Assembly: GCA_964370115.1 (NCBI GenBank)
Contig: CAYJIA010000006.1
Location: 1 to 64,000 of the forward strand
Origin: SIG603 sp964370115
GTDB lineage: Bacteria > Bacillota > Clostridia > Oscillospirales > Acutalibacteraceae
Direction of reading: 5' to 3'
Length of the DNA stretch: 64,000 nt
The position numbers and the translations under genes are program-made. The notes under the pieces were generated by a model, which was not told where the DNA came from, ran no database searches, and worked only from the letters and a program-made list of their open reading frames with translations. Shown here piece by piece: positions 41,437-51,205 of this stretch (positions within the stretch are counted from its first letter, which is position 1; each line of letters opens with the position of its first letter).

Positions 41437-44400
41437 TTGAGCAAACTTGAAAAAATAAATAACTTATACATCTCACAGCTTACAAACTTTAATGAGAATT
41501 CTTGGAAACAATTTTTGACCACATCTGCAAGGAATTTCAAATGCAATTTCGAGGAACAAGTTTTAATCTTTGCACAAAAACCAACTGCTACAGCGGTGCT
41601 AGAACTTAGAAACTGGAATAAGTTTTTTAAGCGCCGAATATATAACAATTCTGTAGGTATAGCTGTTAAAGAAACTAACGAAAAGCTAAAATACTATTTT
41701 GATATCTCAGACACTTATGCAAACGAATTATCTAAGCCTGTGCCTATTTGGGAAATGGAACAGGAACACACAAATTCAATTTTACTGAGTTTAAAAAATG
41801 AATTTAAGTTAGATGAAACTATTAACGACCTAAAGAGTGCCACAATATCGGTAGCAAATTCTTTACTTGATGAACAATCCGCTCAGATAAAAGAATTTAT
41901 TACATCAAGTGTTACCTACGCTGTTTTAAGTCGTTGTAATACTTTAGATGATAGTTTTACATTTAACACTGAAATGTTTAACGGCGAAAATCTAGAGAGT
42001 ATCGGTGATAAAATCAACGATATTTCAAAAGCAATATTAAAAAATATTGCTACCACAATAAATAATTTTGATAAAACACTTGAAATATCACAAGAAGAAG
42101 AGTATACTAAACACAGCGACAACACTTTAAAGTGTGAAAGTGAGGGCATAAACAATGACAATCAGATACAAGAAAGTGGGCGACGTTCTACTACCGACAT
42201 TCGAGGACGACAAAGCGGAAGTGAACATCGGAGCAATGGCGAGACGTCACGAGAAGTACATAAAGGAATATCACCCGAAAATGCACAAGGAACTCAAACA
42301 GACTTCGAGGCTAGAGCAGTATCTAACAGAGTTAGAGGAACAGGCACAGGAAATGAAGTACAATCTAGTAATGCAGATGGCGAAATCAGAGGGAGCGACA
42401 GAACAGCTCAAACGGACAGAGCCAATGACATGGGTACAAATGATGAACAACATCGACAACAGAGCAATGGAGATAGTCAATCACGAATTGATTTACCAAC
42501 CACAACTATAAGTGAAACAAAATCGGGGGTAGAAGATACCACCGATTTTTCTTTTACGCAAGACATTATTGATGAAATCTTAGTCCGTGGTAGTCGTGTT
42601 GTAGACGGAAAATATAGGATATATAACCAATTTACAAGTGAAAATGATGTATCAAAAAACGCTACTTTTTTATCAAAAGAATACGGAATGAGTGGCGGTA
42701 TTCACAATACTATCATTGACAATATTCTACTTGGTAGCAACAGCAAGGGCATATCTTTAATTCACGAAAACACAAGTACCGGGAACAAATACGAAAAAAC
42801 ACTTTCTTGGACTAATGTTACCAAAAGAATAGGTGAACTAATTTCTGATAACAAGTACCTAAATAGCGAAGAAATGGCTTATTTCCCAACCTATGTAGAA
42901 GAAGAAAAGGCATTAGAAAAAAGGTGGGAATTTTCAAGCAAGCTCAAGGATTTATTTCATAGTTACAATAAATTCTATAGTGATTTACAGTCTTATGACA
43001 AATGCTTAAATTTATATGTACTAAGTGATTGCACAAGCTGTTATGCTTTAAAACGAAAGAAAACACACACCTTAACTATGAAAGGTGACAATGCCCTACC
43101 TCTAATGCAACACGCACTCGAAAATATTATTTCTGAGAATACCCACTTTAGCGAAACTGCAAAAGAGTGTCTTGAGGTGTTAAATGGTCCCGAAACTTCT
43201 TTTTTAATTCCCGATAAAGAACCATATAAAGAATACCGCTATAATGAGAATGACACTGTATATATCGGTAGCGACAAATATACAATTTCTTTCTTAGGTG
43301 ATGAAGTTATTTTACAAGATGTAAACTTCCCACTTCTAACAAAAGTCTTTGAAAGACAAGATTTTGACAATAAGGTAAGTGAAAACCCTGCAAACGAACA
43401 TTTACTTATTGAGGTGGAAGAACCACCTGCATTTGATGAAGAATCCACTGAAAGTGATACTTCATCAAATACACAAGAAAATATAGATATTGACATTGAC
43501 AAAGAGCTTGTAACATTTGACGAAGATGACGTTTCGGCCAAGAGTGCTGAAACGTCAAACCATACAAAAACAAATGTTCCAAACTCTGACCCTATTCAGC
43601 ATACGATAAGTGGTGATATAGGACAAGGAACACAAAAGGAGCTTTATACTGCCAATATAAATGCAATACGTCTATTAAGGCAGATAGAAAGCGAAAACCG
43701 CACTGCTACAGCTGACGAGCAACAAATTTTATCTCAATATGTCGGGTGGGGTGGTTTAGCCTCTTACTTTGATGAAAGCAAGCACACAGAACTTAAATCA
43801 CTTTTAAGTGATGAAGAGTACGAAAACGCACGTGAAAGTATGCTTACCGCTTATTACACTTCACCCACAATCATAAAAAGTATGTACCAAGTATTAGAAA
43901 ATGTCGGATTTAAAAAAGGTAACATTCTAGAGCCGTCCTGCGGTGTCGGAAATTTTATAGGTATGTTACCTCAAAATATGCAAGACAGCAAAGTATATGG
44001 TGTGGAGCTAGATAGCATAAGCGGTAGAATAGCACAGCAACTATATCAAAAATCAGATATTATGATTAACGGTTATGAAAAAACCAGTTTGCCCGACAGC
44101 TTTTTTGATGTAGCAATAGGAAATGTACCTTTTGGACAATTTAAAGTGCATGACAAACGATACAATAAAAATAACTGGCTTATTCATGATTACTTTTTCG
44201 GTGCTACACTCGATAAAGTTCGACCAAACGGAATAGTCGCTTTCATCACTTCCAAAGGCACACTAGACAAACAAAATCCTGCCGTTAGAAAATACATTGC
44301 ACAAAGGGCAGAGCTATTAGGTGCAATAAGACTTCCAAACACTGCCTTTAAAAATGCAGGTACAAATGTCACTTCTGATATTATCTTTTTGCAAAAGAGA

Positions 44401-47400
44401 GATAGCATAGTAGATGTAGACCCAGACTGGGCATATCTTGGAAATACTGAAAGCGGACTTACTGTAAACCAGTATTTCATTGATAATCCGCACATGGTTT
44501 TAGGCAAGCTTGAGGAAATAGGCTCACAGTACGGTACTGAAATATCGTGTGTTCCGTATGATGATAAGTCTATCGAAGAATTACTAAGCAACGCTATAGA
44601 GCATATTTCTGCAACCTACAGCGACCTCGAGCAGACAAGCGACACTAGCAGTGATAAAAAGAAACGTATCATTGCCGACCCTACTGTCAAAAACTTCTCT
44701 TATACTGTAGTAGATGATGAAGTTTATTTGCGTGAAAATTCAGTAATGACATTAGTAGAAAAGCCACAGGCAACTATAAACCGCATTAAAGGTATGATAG
44801 AAATTAGAGATAGTGTGCGCAGGCTTATTGAACTTCAAACCGAAAACTATTCTAATACAGAAATAGAGAGGCAACAACTTCATTTAAACAATACTTACGA
44901 TAACTACACAAAGAAATTTGGACTTCTTTCAAGCCGTGGCAACAGCTCCGCTTTCGCTGAAGATACATCTTACTATATGCTTACAGCTCTTGAACACATA
45001 GACGAGGACGGCAAGTTAGAACGCAAAGCAGATATATTTACCAAAAGAACAATTAGACCATATGTAGAAATAACAAGTGTGGATACATCATCTGAGGCAC
45101 TCGCAGTATCTTTATCAGAAAAAGCAAGAGTAGATATTGACTTTATGCAAAAGCTGACAGGGAAAAGTGCTGACACTATTAAAGATGACCTATATGGAGT
45201 TATTTTTAGAGATACTAGCAATATAATTGGAATGGTAGAAAATCCCGATTTAGACGACTTCCCATTTGTTACTGCCGATGAATTTATGTCGGGAAATGTT
45301 CGTGAAAAACTTAGAGCTACAAAAGCCTTTATCAAGGCATTTCCTCAATATGAAAATGATTTAAGAATAAATATTGAAAGTCTTGAAAAAGTGCAACCTG
45401 TAGACCTTACAGCCTCTGAAATTGATGTTAGGCTAGGCGCTACATGGCTACCAAGCGATGTAATAGAAGACTTTACCTTTAATCTACTACAAACTTCAAA
45501 TTATGTAGGCTACAATATTAATGTACACTATTCTGAGCTTACATCTGAATGGAATATTGAGGGTAAAAACTCTGACGGAGCAAATGTAAGGGCAAACAGC
45601 ACTTACGGTACATCACGAATTAACGCTTACAAGATTATCGAAGAAACTTTAAACCAAAAAGATGTACAAATATTTGACTACTTTGAAGAAGACGGAAAGC
45701 GAAAACAAGTCTTAAATAGAGAAGAAACAGAAGTTGCACAGGGTAAACAAAAGCTAATAAGGCAAGCTTTCAAAGACTGGATTTGGACAGACCAACAACG
45801 CCGTGAACGCTTAACTACTATGTACAACGAGCGTTTTAATTCAATTAAACCTCGAGAGTATGACGGCAGTCACCTAGTTTTTCATGGAATGAACAATGAA
45901 ATTAAATTAAGACCACATCAGAAAAACGCTGTCGCACGTACCTTATATGGTGGAAACTCCTTATTTGCTCATGTAGTAGGCGCAGGCAAGACCTATAGCA
46001 TGACCGCAAGTGCCATAGAGGGAAAAAGGTTAGGACTATGGAATAAGTCAATGTTTGTTGTACCAAACCACCTTATAGGACAATGGGCAACAGAATTTAT
46101 ACAGCTTTATCCCTCCGCAAATATCTTAGTAGCTACTAAAAAGGATTTTGAAACTAAGAATAGGAAAAAATTCTGTGCAAGAATAGCTACTGGAGAGTTT
46201 GACGCAGTAATTATAGGACATTCACAGTTTGAGAAAATACCACTGAGTATTGAAAGACAAATAAATGTCCTAAAGCAACAAGAGCGAGAAATACTAGACG
46301 GTATAGATGAAATCAAGCGCACAAATGGTGATAGATTTACAGAGCGACAATATGAAAAAACTAAAAAGAATATTCAAGCTAAATTAGAAAAGCTAAACGA
46401 CCAAAGTAGAAAAGATAATGTAGTTACCTTTGAAGAACTTGGAATAGACAAGCTTTTTGTTGATGAAAGCCACTCTTACAAAAATTTATATGCTCACACA
46501 AAAATGCGCAATGTGGGAGGAATTGCACAGACTGAGGCACAAAAGTCAAGTGATATGTTTATGAAGTGTCGCTATATGGACGAGTTAACAAACGGTAAAG
46601 GCATTGTATTTGCTACGGGAACACCTGTGAGTAATTCAATGGTAGAGCTTTTCACAGCACAGCGATATCTTCAATATGATTTACTTAAATCTTATGGATT
46701 TACACACTTTGACGCATGGGCGTCCAATTTTGGCGAAACAGTAACTAGTATGGAACTTTCACCCGAGGGTACAGGTTATAGGATAAAAACAAGATTTGAG
46801 AAATTCTATAACCTACCCGAACTTATGAGTATGTTCAAAGAGGTAGCAGACATTCAAACATCAGATATGTTAAATTTGCCTGTTCCAAAAGTAAACTATC
46901 ACAATGTAAGCACTGAGCCGTCACCTATACAAAAAGATATGGTTAAAACTCTCGCTAAAAGGGCAGAAAGAGTAAGAAACAAATCTGTATCATCTGATAT
47001 AGACAATATGCTTATGATAACAAATGACGGAAGAAAGCTTGCCCTAGACCAACGAATTATAGACCCTATGTTATCAGATTTTGAAAATAGCAAAGTTAAT
47101 GCTTGTACTGATAATTTATACAGGATATGGAATGACACACATGATATAAAAGGTACACAATTAGTCTTTTGTGATTTGTCTACACCAAACAGCACTGAGT
47201 TTAATGTTTATGATGACATCAAAAACAAATTAATACAGCGAGGTGTACCCGAAAATGAAATTAAATTTATCCATGAGGCTAATAGTGACACACAGAAACA
47301 AGAGCTTTTTAGCAAGGTACGAAGTGGCAATGTGCGCATATTATTTGGCTCGACACAAAAATGTGGAGCTGGGACAAATGTACAAAAGAAACTTATCGCA

Positions 47401-48900
47401 CTTCACGACCTCGATGTCCCTTGGAGGCCGTCTGACCTCGAACAAAGACTTGGACGAATTGAGCGACAGGGCAACGATAATGCAGAGGTAGAAGTATTTA
47501 GATATGTCACCAAAGAAACTTTTGACGCTTATTCGTATCAACTTATAGAGAAAAAGCAACGCTTTATTTCACAGATAATGACTTCAAAATCACCTATGCG
47601 CTCTATTGATGACGTGGACGCAACCGCTTTAAGCTATGCAGAAATAAAAATGCTTGCTACAGGAAATCCGCACATTGCCGAAAAAATGAATTTAGATATT
47701 GAGGTAGCAAAACTTAAAATGTTAAAGCAACATTATCTATCAGAACGCTACTCGCTTGAGGATAATATCGCTATAACCTATCCTAAAGAAATTCAGTATT
47801 TAAATGCACGTATCAAAGATTTAAAGCAAGATGAACTAACGGCAAGTGAAAACATGGCTACAGGCGAAGATAAGTTTACTTCCATGACAATTGATACAGT
47901 TACTTATGACAAAAAGAATGAGGCAGGAAAGGCTCTTATTGATAGAGCTAGAGCGCAGACAAAAAAAGAGAAAACTTGTATCGGTTCATATAGAGGGTTT
48001 GACTTAATGCTTGAATATGATTTATTTAAAAAGTCTTATATCGTCACTTTAAAAGGAGCTACTGTGCATGAAATTAGTTTAGGAAGTGACCCAAACGGAA
48101 ATATACTAAGACTTGACAATGCATTACATAAAATCACCGATACAAAAATAGCACACGAACACACTCTAGAGGATATCTACAAGCAAGTCGAAATAGCTAA
48201 ACTCGAAATTCAAAAACCTTTTGCTTTTGAAACAGAGTTAGCAGAAAAAACAAAGAGGCTAGATGAACTCAACACACTACTTACACTTAATAACGGAGAA
48301 ATAGAAATGGAAAACAAACTACATGATAACAGTGATAACATTGCTGTAGACGGTCATATAGGCACATGGTATGTAATAGACACACAAGCATTCGGCGATA
48401 AAACTTATTTCTTATTAGAGCATGAGGAGTACGGCGATGAAGCGTCCTGTATTATTGTTGACGAAGATAAAAAGCTTATCCTAGAAGATGTATGGAACGG
48501 CTTTTCTGACCTAGAAGAAAATCTTGATACTATTGAAATCCATAGCGATAACACGACTGACAAAGATTTATTTTTTATTGATAACAAGAGTGAGCTTGTT
48601 ACGTGGCTGAGTTATCTTCCGAGTAATGAAGAATTTGTCAAAAGAGAGATTTATTTTGATGATGTCTTAGTCGCAAAATCAAACTCACAAAGCATTGATG
48701 ATTTTTTTGATATCCTAAACGATAAAGCCAAGACATATACAGGAGAAAAAAATTATCCTCCATTTGAGAAAATGAACGAGCTTTGGAACAGCGGAGAACA
48801 TCAATTTGATGAATTGTCTGAGGCTACAATGAACTCACTCATTGACACTGTAGAAAACCACAGTGTCACAAGAAACAAAGACACAGAATTTGAAATGTAA
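41437..48900 (+). CDS. giant polyvalent protein: N6-methylase-like plus SNF2/DEAD helicase
   Basis: 2487 residues from a TTG start with AAGGAGG. After an N-terminal domain and a low-complexity region (residues ~230-360, which overprints tnpV), an N6-adenine methylase fold begins: ILEPSCGVGNFIGMLP near residue 829 is motif I, and VAIGNVPFGQF is the catalytic motif, N-V-P-F instead of N-P-P-Y/F. A helicase follows with Walker A HVVGAGKTYSMT near 1512, DESHSYKNL near 1676, ATGTPVSNSM, and motif VI RPSDLEQRLGRIERQGN near 2003. A C-terminal LPD-type domain (~2300-2487) recurs in the HipA-like protein. Proteins of this build are common on Tn1549-like elements; they probably process or protect incoming DNA. 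Confidence 0.9.
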   Translation: MSKLEKINNLYISQLTNFNENSWKQFLTTSARNFKCNFEEQVLIFAQKPTATAVLELRNWNKFFKRRIYNNSVGIAVKETNEKLKYYFDISDTYANELSKPVPIWEMEQEHTNSILLSLKNEFKLDETINDLKSATISVANSLLDEQSAQIKEFITSSVTYAVLSRCNTLDDSFTFNTEMFNGENLESIGDKINDISKAILKNIATTINNFDKTLEISQEEEYTKHSDNTLKCESEGINNDNQIQESGRRSTTDIRGRQSGSEHRSNGETSREVHKGISPENAQGTQTDFEARAVSNRVRGTGTGNEVQSSNADGEIRGSDRTAQTDRANDMGTNDEQHRQQSNGDSQSRIDLPTTTISETKSGVEDTTDFSFTQDIIDEILVRGSRVVDGKYRIYNQFTSENDVSKNATFLSKEYGMSGGIHNTIIDNILLGSNSKGISLIHENTSTGNKYEKTLSWTNVTKRIGELISDNKYLNSEEMAYFPTYVEEEKALEKRWEFSSKLKDLFHSYNKFYSDLQSYDKCLNLYVLSDCTSCYALKRKKTHTLTMKGDNALPLMQHALENIISENTHFSETAKECLEVLNGPETSFLIPDKEPYKEYRYNENDTVYIGSDKYTISFLGDEVILQDVNFPLLTKVFERQDFDNKVSENPANEHLLIEVEEPPAFDEESTESDTSSNTQENIDIDIDKELVTFDEDDVSAKSAETSNHTKTNVPNSDPIQHTISGDIGQGTQKELYTANINAIRLLRQIESENRTATADEQQILSQYVGWGGLASYFDESKHTELKSLLSDEEYENARESMLTAYYTSPTIIKSMYQVLENVGFKKGNILEPSCGVGNFIGMLPQNMQDSKVYGVELDSISGRIAQQLYQKSDIMINGYEKTSLPDSFFDVAIGNVPFGQFKVHDKRYNKNNWLIHDYFFGATLDKVRPNGIVAFITSKGTLDKQNPAVRKYIAQRAELLGAIRLPNTAFKNAGTNVTSDIIFLQKRDSIVDVDPDWAYLGNTESGLTVNQYFIDNPHMVLGKLEEIGSQYGTEISCVPYDDKSIEELLSNAIEHISATYSDLEQTSDTSSDKKKRIIADPTVKNFSYTVVDDEVYLRENSVMTLVEKPQATINRIKGMIEIRDSVRRLIELQTENYSNTEIERQQLHLNNTYDNYTKKFGLLSSRGNSSAFAEDTSYYMLTALEHIDEDGKLERKADIFTKRTIRPYVEITSVDTSSEALAVSLSEKARVDIDFMQKLTGKSADTIKDDLYGVIFRDTSNIIGMVENPDLDDFPFVTADEFMSGNVREKLRATKAFIKAFPQYENDLRINIESLEKVQPVDLTASEIDVRLGATWLPSDVIEDFTFNLLQTSNYVGYNINVHYSELTSEWNIEGKNSDGANVRANSTYGTSRINAYKIIEETLNQKDVQIFDYFEEDGKRKQVLNREETEVAQGKQKLIRQAFKDWIWTDQQRRERLTTMYNERFNSIKPREYDGSHLVFHGMNNEIKLRPHQKNAVARTLYGGNSLFAHVVGAGKTYSMTASAIEGKRLGLWNKSMFVVPNHLIGQWATEFIQLYPSANILVATKKDFETKNRKKFCARIATGEFDAVIIGHSQFEKIPLSIERQINVLKQQEREILDGIDEIKRTNGDRFTERQYEKTKKNIQAKLEKLNDQSRKDNVVTFEELGIDKLFVDESHSYKNLYAHTKMRNVGGIAQTEAQKSSDMFMKCRYMDELTNGKGIVFATGTPVSNSMVELFTAQRYLQYDLLKSYGFTHFDAWASNFGETVTSMELSPEGTGYRIKTRFEKFYNLPELMSMFKEVADIQTSDMLNLPVPKVNYHNVSTEPSPIQKDMVKTLAKRAERVRNKSVSSDIDNMLMITNDGRKLALDQRIIDPMLSDFENSKVNACTDNLYRIWNDTHDIKGTQLVFCDLSTPNSTEFNVYDDIKNKLIQRGVPENEIKFIHEANSDTQKQELFSKVRSGNVRILFGSTQKCGAGTNVQKKLIALHDLDVPWRPSDLEQRLGRIERQGNDNAEVEVFRYVTKETFDAYSYQLIEKKQRFISQIMTSKSPMRSIDDVDATALSYAEIKMLATGNPHIAEKMNLDIEVAKLKMLKQHYLSERYSLEDNIAITYPKEIQYLNARIKDLKQDELTASENMATGEDKFTSMTIDTVTYDKKNEAGKALIDRARAQTKKEKTCIGSYRGFDLMLEYDLFKKSYIVTLKGATVHEISLGSDPNGNILRLDNALHKITDTKIAHEHTLEDIYKQVEIAKLEIQKPFAFETELAEKTKRLDELNTLLTLNNGEIEMENKLHDNSDNIAVDGHIGTWYVIDTQAFGDKTYFLLEHEEYGDEASCIIVDEDKKLILEDVWNGFSDLEENLDTIEIHSDNTTDKDLFFIDNKSELVTWLSYLPSNEEFVKREIYFDDVLVAKSNSQSIDDFFDILNDKAKTYTGEKNYPPFEKMNELWNSGEHQFDELSEATMNSLIDTVENHSVTRNKDTEFEM
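42155..42511 (+). CDS. tnpV: TnpV family protein, nested in another frame of the giant gene
   Basis: 118 residues encoded entirely within the 41437-48900 gene in a different frame. The sequence reads as a real protein: VGDVLLPTFEDD at the start, LEQYLTELEEQAQEMKYNLV, QMAKSEGATEQLKRTEPM, and WVQMMNNIDNRAMEIVNHEL at the end. These match the TnpV family (transposon-encoded TnpV) as I remember it. AGTGAGGG lies 8 nt before the ATG. In the same stretch the giant protein is low-complexity (Gly, Arg, Ser, Gln, Thr-rich), as expected when the second frame is constrained by the first. Function unknown; TnpV is linked to mobile elements. Confidence 0.85.
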   Translation: MTIRYKKVGDVLLPTFEDDKAEVNIGAMARRHEKYIKEYHPKMHKELKQTSRLEQYLTELEEQAQEMKYNLVMQMAKSEGATEQLKRTEPMTWVQMMNNIDNRAMEIVNHELIYQPQL

Positions 48901-48902
48901 AT
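48815..48902 (+). repeat. 88-bp direct repeat, copy 1
   Basis: Perfectly identical to 50608-50695. It encodes the last residues of the giant protein (EATMNSLIDTVENHSVT...) through its stop codon. An internal GACACTG / CAGTGTC hairpin is present. Confidence 0.95.
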
Positions 48903-48964
48903 CTTGACAATTACACAATAAAGATTTACCATATTCATATAAACTTTAAGGAGCGTGAGAATAG

Positions 48965-49201
48965 ATGAGAATGTACGACCCTACTAATTATTCCTATTTA
49001 AGAGAAGACATGGAAGACTTTTATAGGCTTTTAGATTTATATTTATCTGACAAGACAAAGCAGAACTATAGGAATGCAGAAATAGCACTGAGACATCTTT
49101 TCTTTGCCCTTAAAGCAGATATGAATGCAGGTAATCTTTCAAAAATTCAATTTGATGAAATGCTTGAATATTTTAAAGGAGAACTGTATGGAAAAGATTA
49201 A
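48965..49201 (+). CDS. small helical protein upstream of the HipA-like gene
   Basis: 78 residues with AAGGAGCGTGAG before the ATG. All-helical, acidic (YLREDMEDFYRLLDLYLSD, NAEIALRHLFFALKADM). Overlaps the next gene by 14 nt, so the two are coupled; it could be a partner of the kinase. No family recognised. Confidence 0.65.
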   Translation: MRMYDPTNYSYLREDMEDFYRLLDLYLSDKTKQNYRNAEIALRHLFFALKADMNAGNLSKIQFDEMLEYFKGELYGKD

Positions 49202-50693
49202 TTTCAGCAACTCAAAAGAACTCATAAACCGTTTTGAGGGTTCGGAATTTAAAAAGACAATCCTACATGATAGTGAAGTCTACATGATTAAATTTCCCGA
49301 CCCTATACGAGAGAAAGTTAATGACCTTAGCTATAAGAACAATCAATACTCAGAGTATCTAGGCTGTCACATACTCAGTAGTTGCGGTTTTGATGTGCAA
49401 GAAACACTACTAGGCACTTATGATGTGGCTGGTAAGCAAAAAACTGTTGTCGCTTGCAAAGACTTCACGCAAAACGGCTCTAGGTTAATTGAGTTTTCAA
49501 AACTTGCAAATGCCGATGTAACATCAGACAGAAAATTTGATAGCTCTATTGAGAGTATCTACCGTATCATTGACAACAGCGATTTACTGCCAAACAAAAA
49601 CCTCGTTAAAGAAAAGTTTTGGGATATGTTTGTCGGTGATACTTTGATAGGCAACGAGGATAGACACTACAACAACTGGGGATTTCTTGAAACTAACGGA
49701 GTTATTTCAATGTCTCCAATTTATGACTGCGGTTCATCTCTTGGCGCAACGTACTCTGACGAGACAGTGGACGACATGATGACAGACCCTGCATATTTTA
49801 AAAATCAGCAATTCAACTTAAAATCTGTTTACAGTTTAGACGGAAAAAGAATTTTCTATCATCAGCTATATAAAAGTCCTCCCCAAGAACTTAAAGAGGC
49901 GATACTCAGAGTTACACCAAAAATAGACCTCGATAAAATTTCTGAGATAATAAAATCTACATCTGATTTACCTGCCTCAAAGGTCAATTTCTTAATTGAC
50001 AGTATCAAACTTAGATATGAGCAGATTATTTTACCTGCTTATAACAAACTTGAAAAAGCTGTGGACTCTACTGTAAAAACAGAAAAAATACACGAAAAAA
50101 GCGACAATATTAAGTTTGAAAAATATCCTGGTACTTGGTATGTTATGAGTGCAGAAAATCTACATCAAAAAGACTACTTTCTACTAGACTGTAACGAATA
50201 CGGAACCGTAAGTTATTACATCTTAGTTGATAAAGATAAAAACGTAATTCTTGATAATATTTTACATGTTCCAATTAATTTAGAGCTTTTTGATAGCATA
50301 GAAGATTATATCGAAAGTTTTAACGATAGCGACATAGAAAATGACAAAATTTTATTTTTTATTGATGAAGAGAAAGAAACTATTTCTTGGCTACACTACA
50401 CTCCCGACAGCTCCTTCGGTGGGTATTTTACAAAGAATGAGTTGTATTTTGATGATGTCATAAAAGCAAAAGAACAGGCAAACAATACCGAAGAATTTTT
50501 TGACGTTTTATTTGGTAGTGCTAGAGCTTATCTAGGAGATGTCGGCACTATTCATTTTACAAGTATGAAAAAGCAATACCACGGAAGCGACTACCAACTT
50601 GAGGGAGTGTCTGAGGCTACAATGAACTCACTCATTGACACTGTAGAAAACCACAGTGTCACAAGAAACAAAGACACAGAATTTGAAATGTAA
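49188..50693 (+). CDS. HipA-like kinase domain fused to an LPD-type domain
   Basis: 501 residues from ATG 49188 (AAAGGAGAA upstream; the in-frame start at 49125 has none). The N-terminal ~300 residues form a HipA/PI3K-like Ser/Thr kinase: FVGDTLIGNEDRHYNNWG (catalytic Asp in N-E-D-R-H, near residues 153-157) and SPIYDCGSSLGATY (metal-binding Asp). The C-terminal ~180 residues (GTWYVMSAENLHQKDYFLL to the end) are homologous to the tail of the giant protein and end in the same 26 residues. No HipB is seen nearby, so this is not a classical persister toxin pair. Whether the kinase targets host or phage protein is unknown. Confidence 0.85.
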   Translation: MEKINFSNSKELINRFEGSEFKKTILHDSEVYMIKFPDPIREKVNDLSYKNNQYSEYLGCHILSSCGFDVQETLLGTYDVAGKQKTVVACKDFTQNGSRLIEFSKLANADVTSDRKFDSSIESIYRIIDNSDLLPNKNLVKEKFWDMFVGDTLIGNEDRHYNNWGFLETNGVISMSPIYDCGSSLGATYSDETVDDMMTDPAYFKNQQFNLKSVYSLDGKRIFYHQLYKSPPQELKEAILRVTPKIDLDKISEIIKSTSDLPASKVNFLIDSIKLRYEQIILPAYNKLEKAVDSTVKTEKIHEKSDNIKFEKYPGTWYVMSAENLHQKDYFLLDCNEYGTVSYYILVDKDKNVILDNILHVPINLELFDSIEDYIESFNDSDIENDKILFFIDEEKETISWLHYTPDSSFGGYFTKNELYFDDVIKAKEQANNTEEFFDVLFGSARAYLGDVGTIHFTSMKKQYHGSDYQLEGVSEATMNSLIDTVENHSVTRNKDTEFEM

Positions 50694-50695
50694 AT
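50608..50695 (+). repeat. 88-bp direct repeat, copy 2
   Basis: Identical to 48815-48902. It forms the 3' end of the HipA-like gene. Perfect identity where the rest of the domain has diverged suggests recent gene conversion or recombination. Confidence 0.95.
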
Positions 50696-50704
50696 AAACC
50701 ACCT

Positions 50705-50737
50705 AAACCGTCTCGACAAGGGGCGGTTTTATTTTTT
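50705..50737 (+). terminator. CGTCTCGACAAG hairpin, copy 1
   Basis: AAACCG-TCTCGACAAGGGG-CGGTTT, then TATTTTTT and a GAAAGGACA ribosome binding site before the next ATG. Nearly identical at 51145 and 53279. Confidence 0.65.
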
Positions 50738-50759
50738 AAAAAAGAAAGGACAAAAAATT

Positions 50760-51137
50760 ATGTTATTTAACGAAGAATTCCAAAACGAAACCGATATCAA
50801 ATTAGCGGTCAAAAATCTTTTTGATGGTAAGGAGACAGAACTGTTTTTCAGCTACTACTCTTCTTTTCTTGTGGAACTTATCTTACTTATTAAATTTTAT
50901 GAAAGGAAAAATCAAATTAACACTTCTCTTAATTTAGACAAAATCATAGACAGAAAGTATTTAGGTCACATAATAAACTCTATCGAAAATCAAGACATTA
51001 AAAGTGTACTACTATCAAAATATGAACAACTTGAAAAACAACACGATATGACATATAACAGCTTAGTAAATTTTTCCATTCCCATACTAAAACTTGACCG
51101 CTCATGTGTAGAGAAAGTAGAATTTGAATATAAGTAA
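50760..51137 (+). CDS. hypothetical protein
   Basis: 125 residues with GAAAGGACA before the ATG. Helical, soluble (FQNETDIKLAVKNLFDGKET; LDKIIDRKYLGHIINSIENQ). No recognised domain. Its first codons (MLFNEEF) and its leader resemble those of the gene at 53331 (MLFNKEV), which points to a duplicated start cassette. Confidence 0.6.
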   Translation: MLFNEEFQNETDIKLAVKNLFDGKETELFFSYYSSFLVELILLIKFYERKNQINTSLNLDKIIDRKYLGHIINSIENQDIKSVLLSKYEQLEKQHDMTYNSLVNFSIPILKLDRSCVEKVEFEYK

Positions 51138-51144
51138 ACCACCT

Positions 51145-51177
51145 AAACCGTCTCGACAAGGGGCGGTTTTATTTTTT
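51145..51177 (+). terminator. CGTCTCGACAAG hairpin, copy 2
   Basis: Same hairpin as at 50705 with the same TATTTTTT tail, located upstream of the topoisomerase gene. Confidence 0.65.
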
Positions 51178-51205
51178 ACAATACAATGATAAAGGAGGTT
51201 ATAAA

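Noticed and set aside
49188..50693. Classical HipAB persister module
   Set aside because: No HipB-like antitoxin is adjacent; the neighbour is a different helical protein and the C-terminus is an LPD-type domain.
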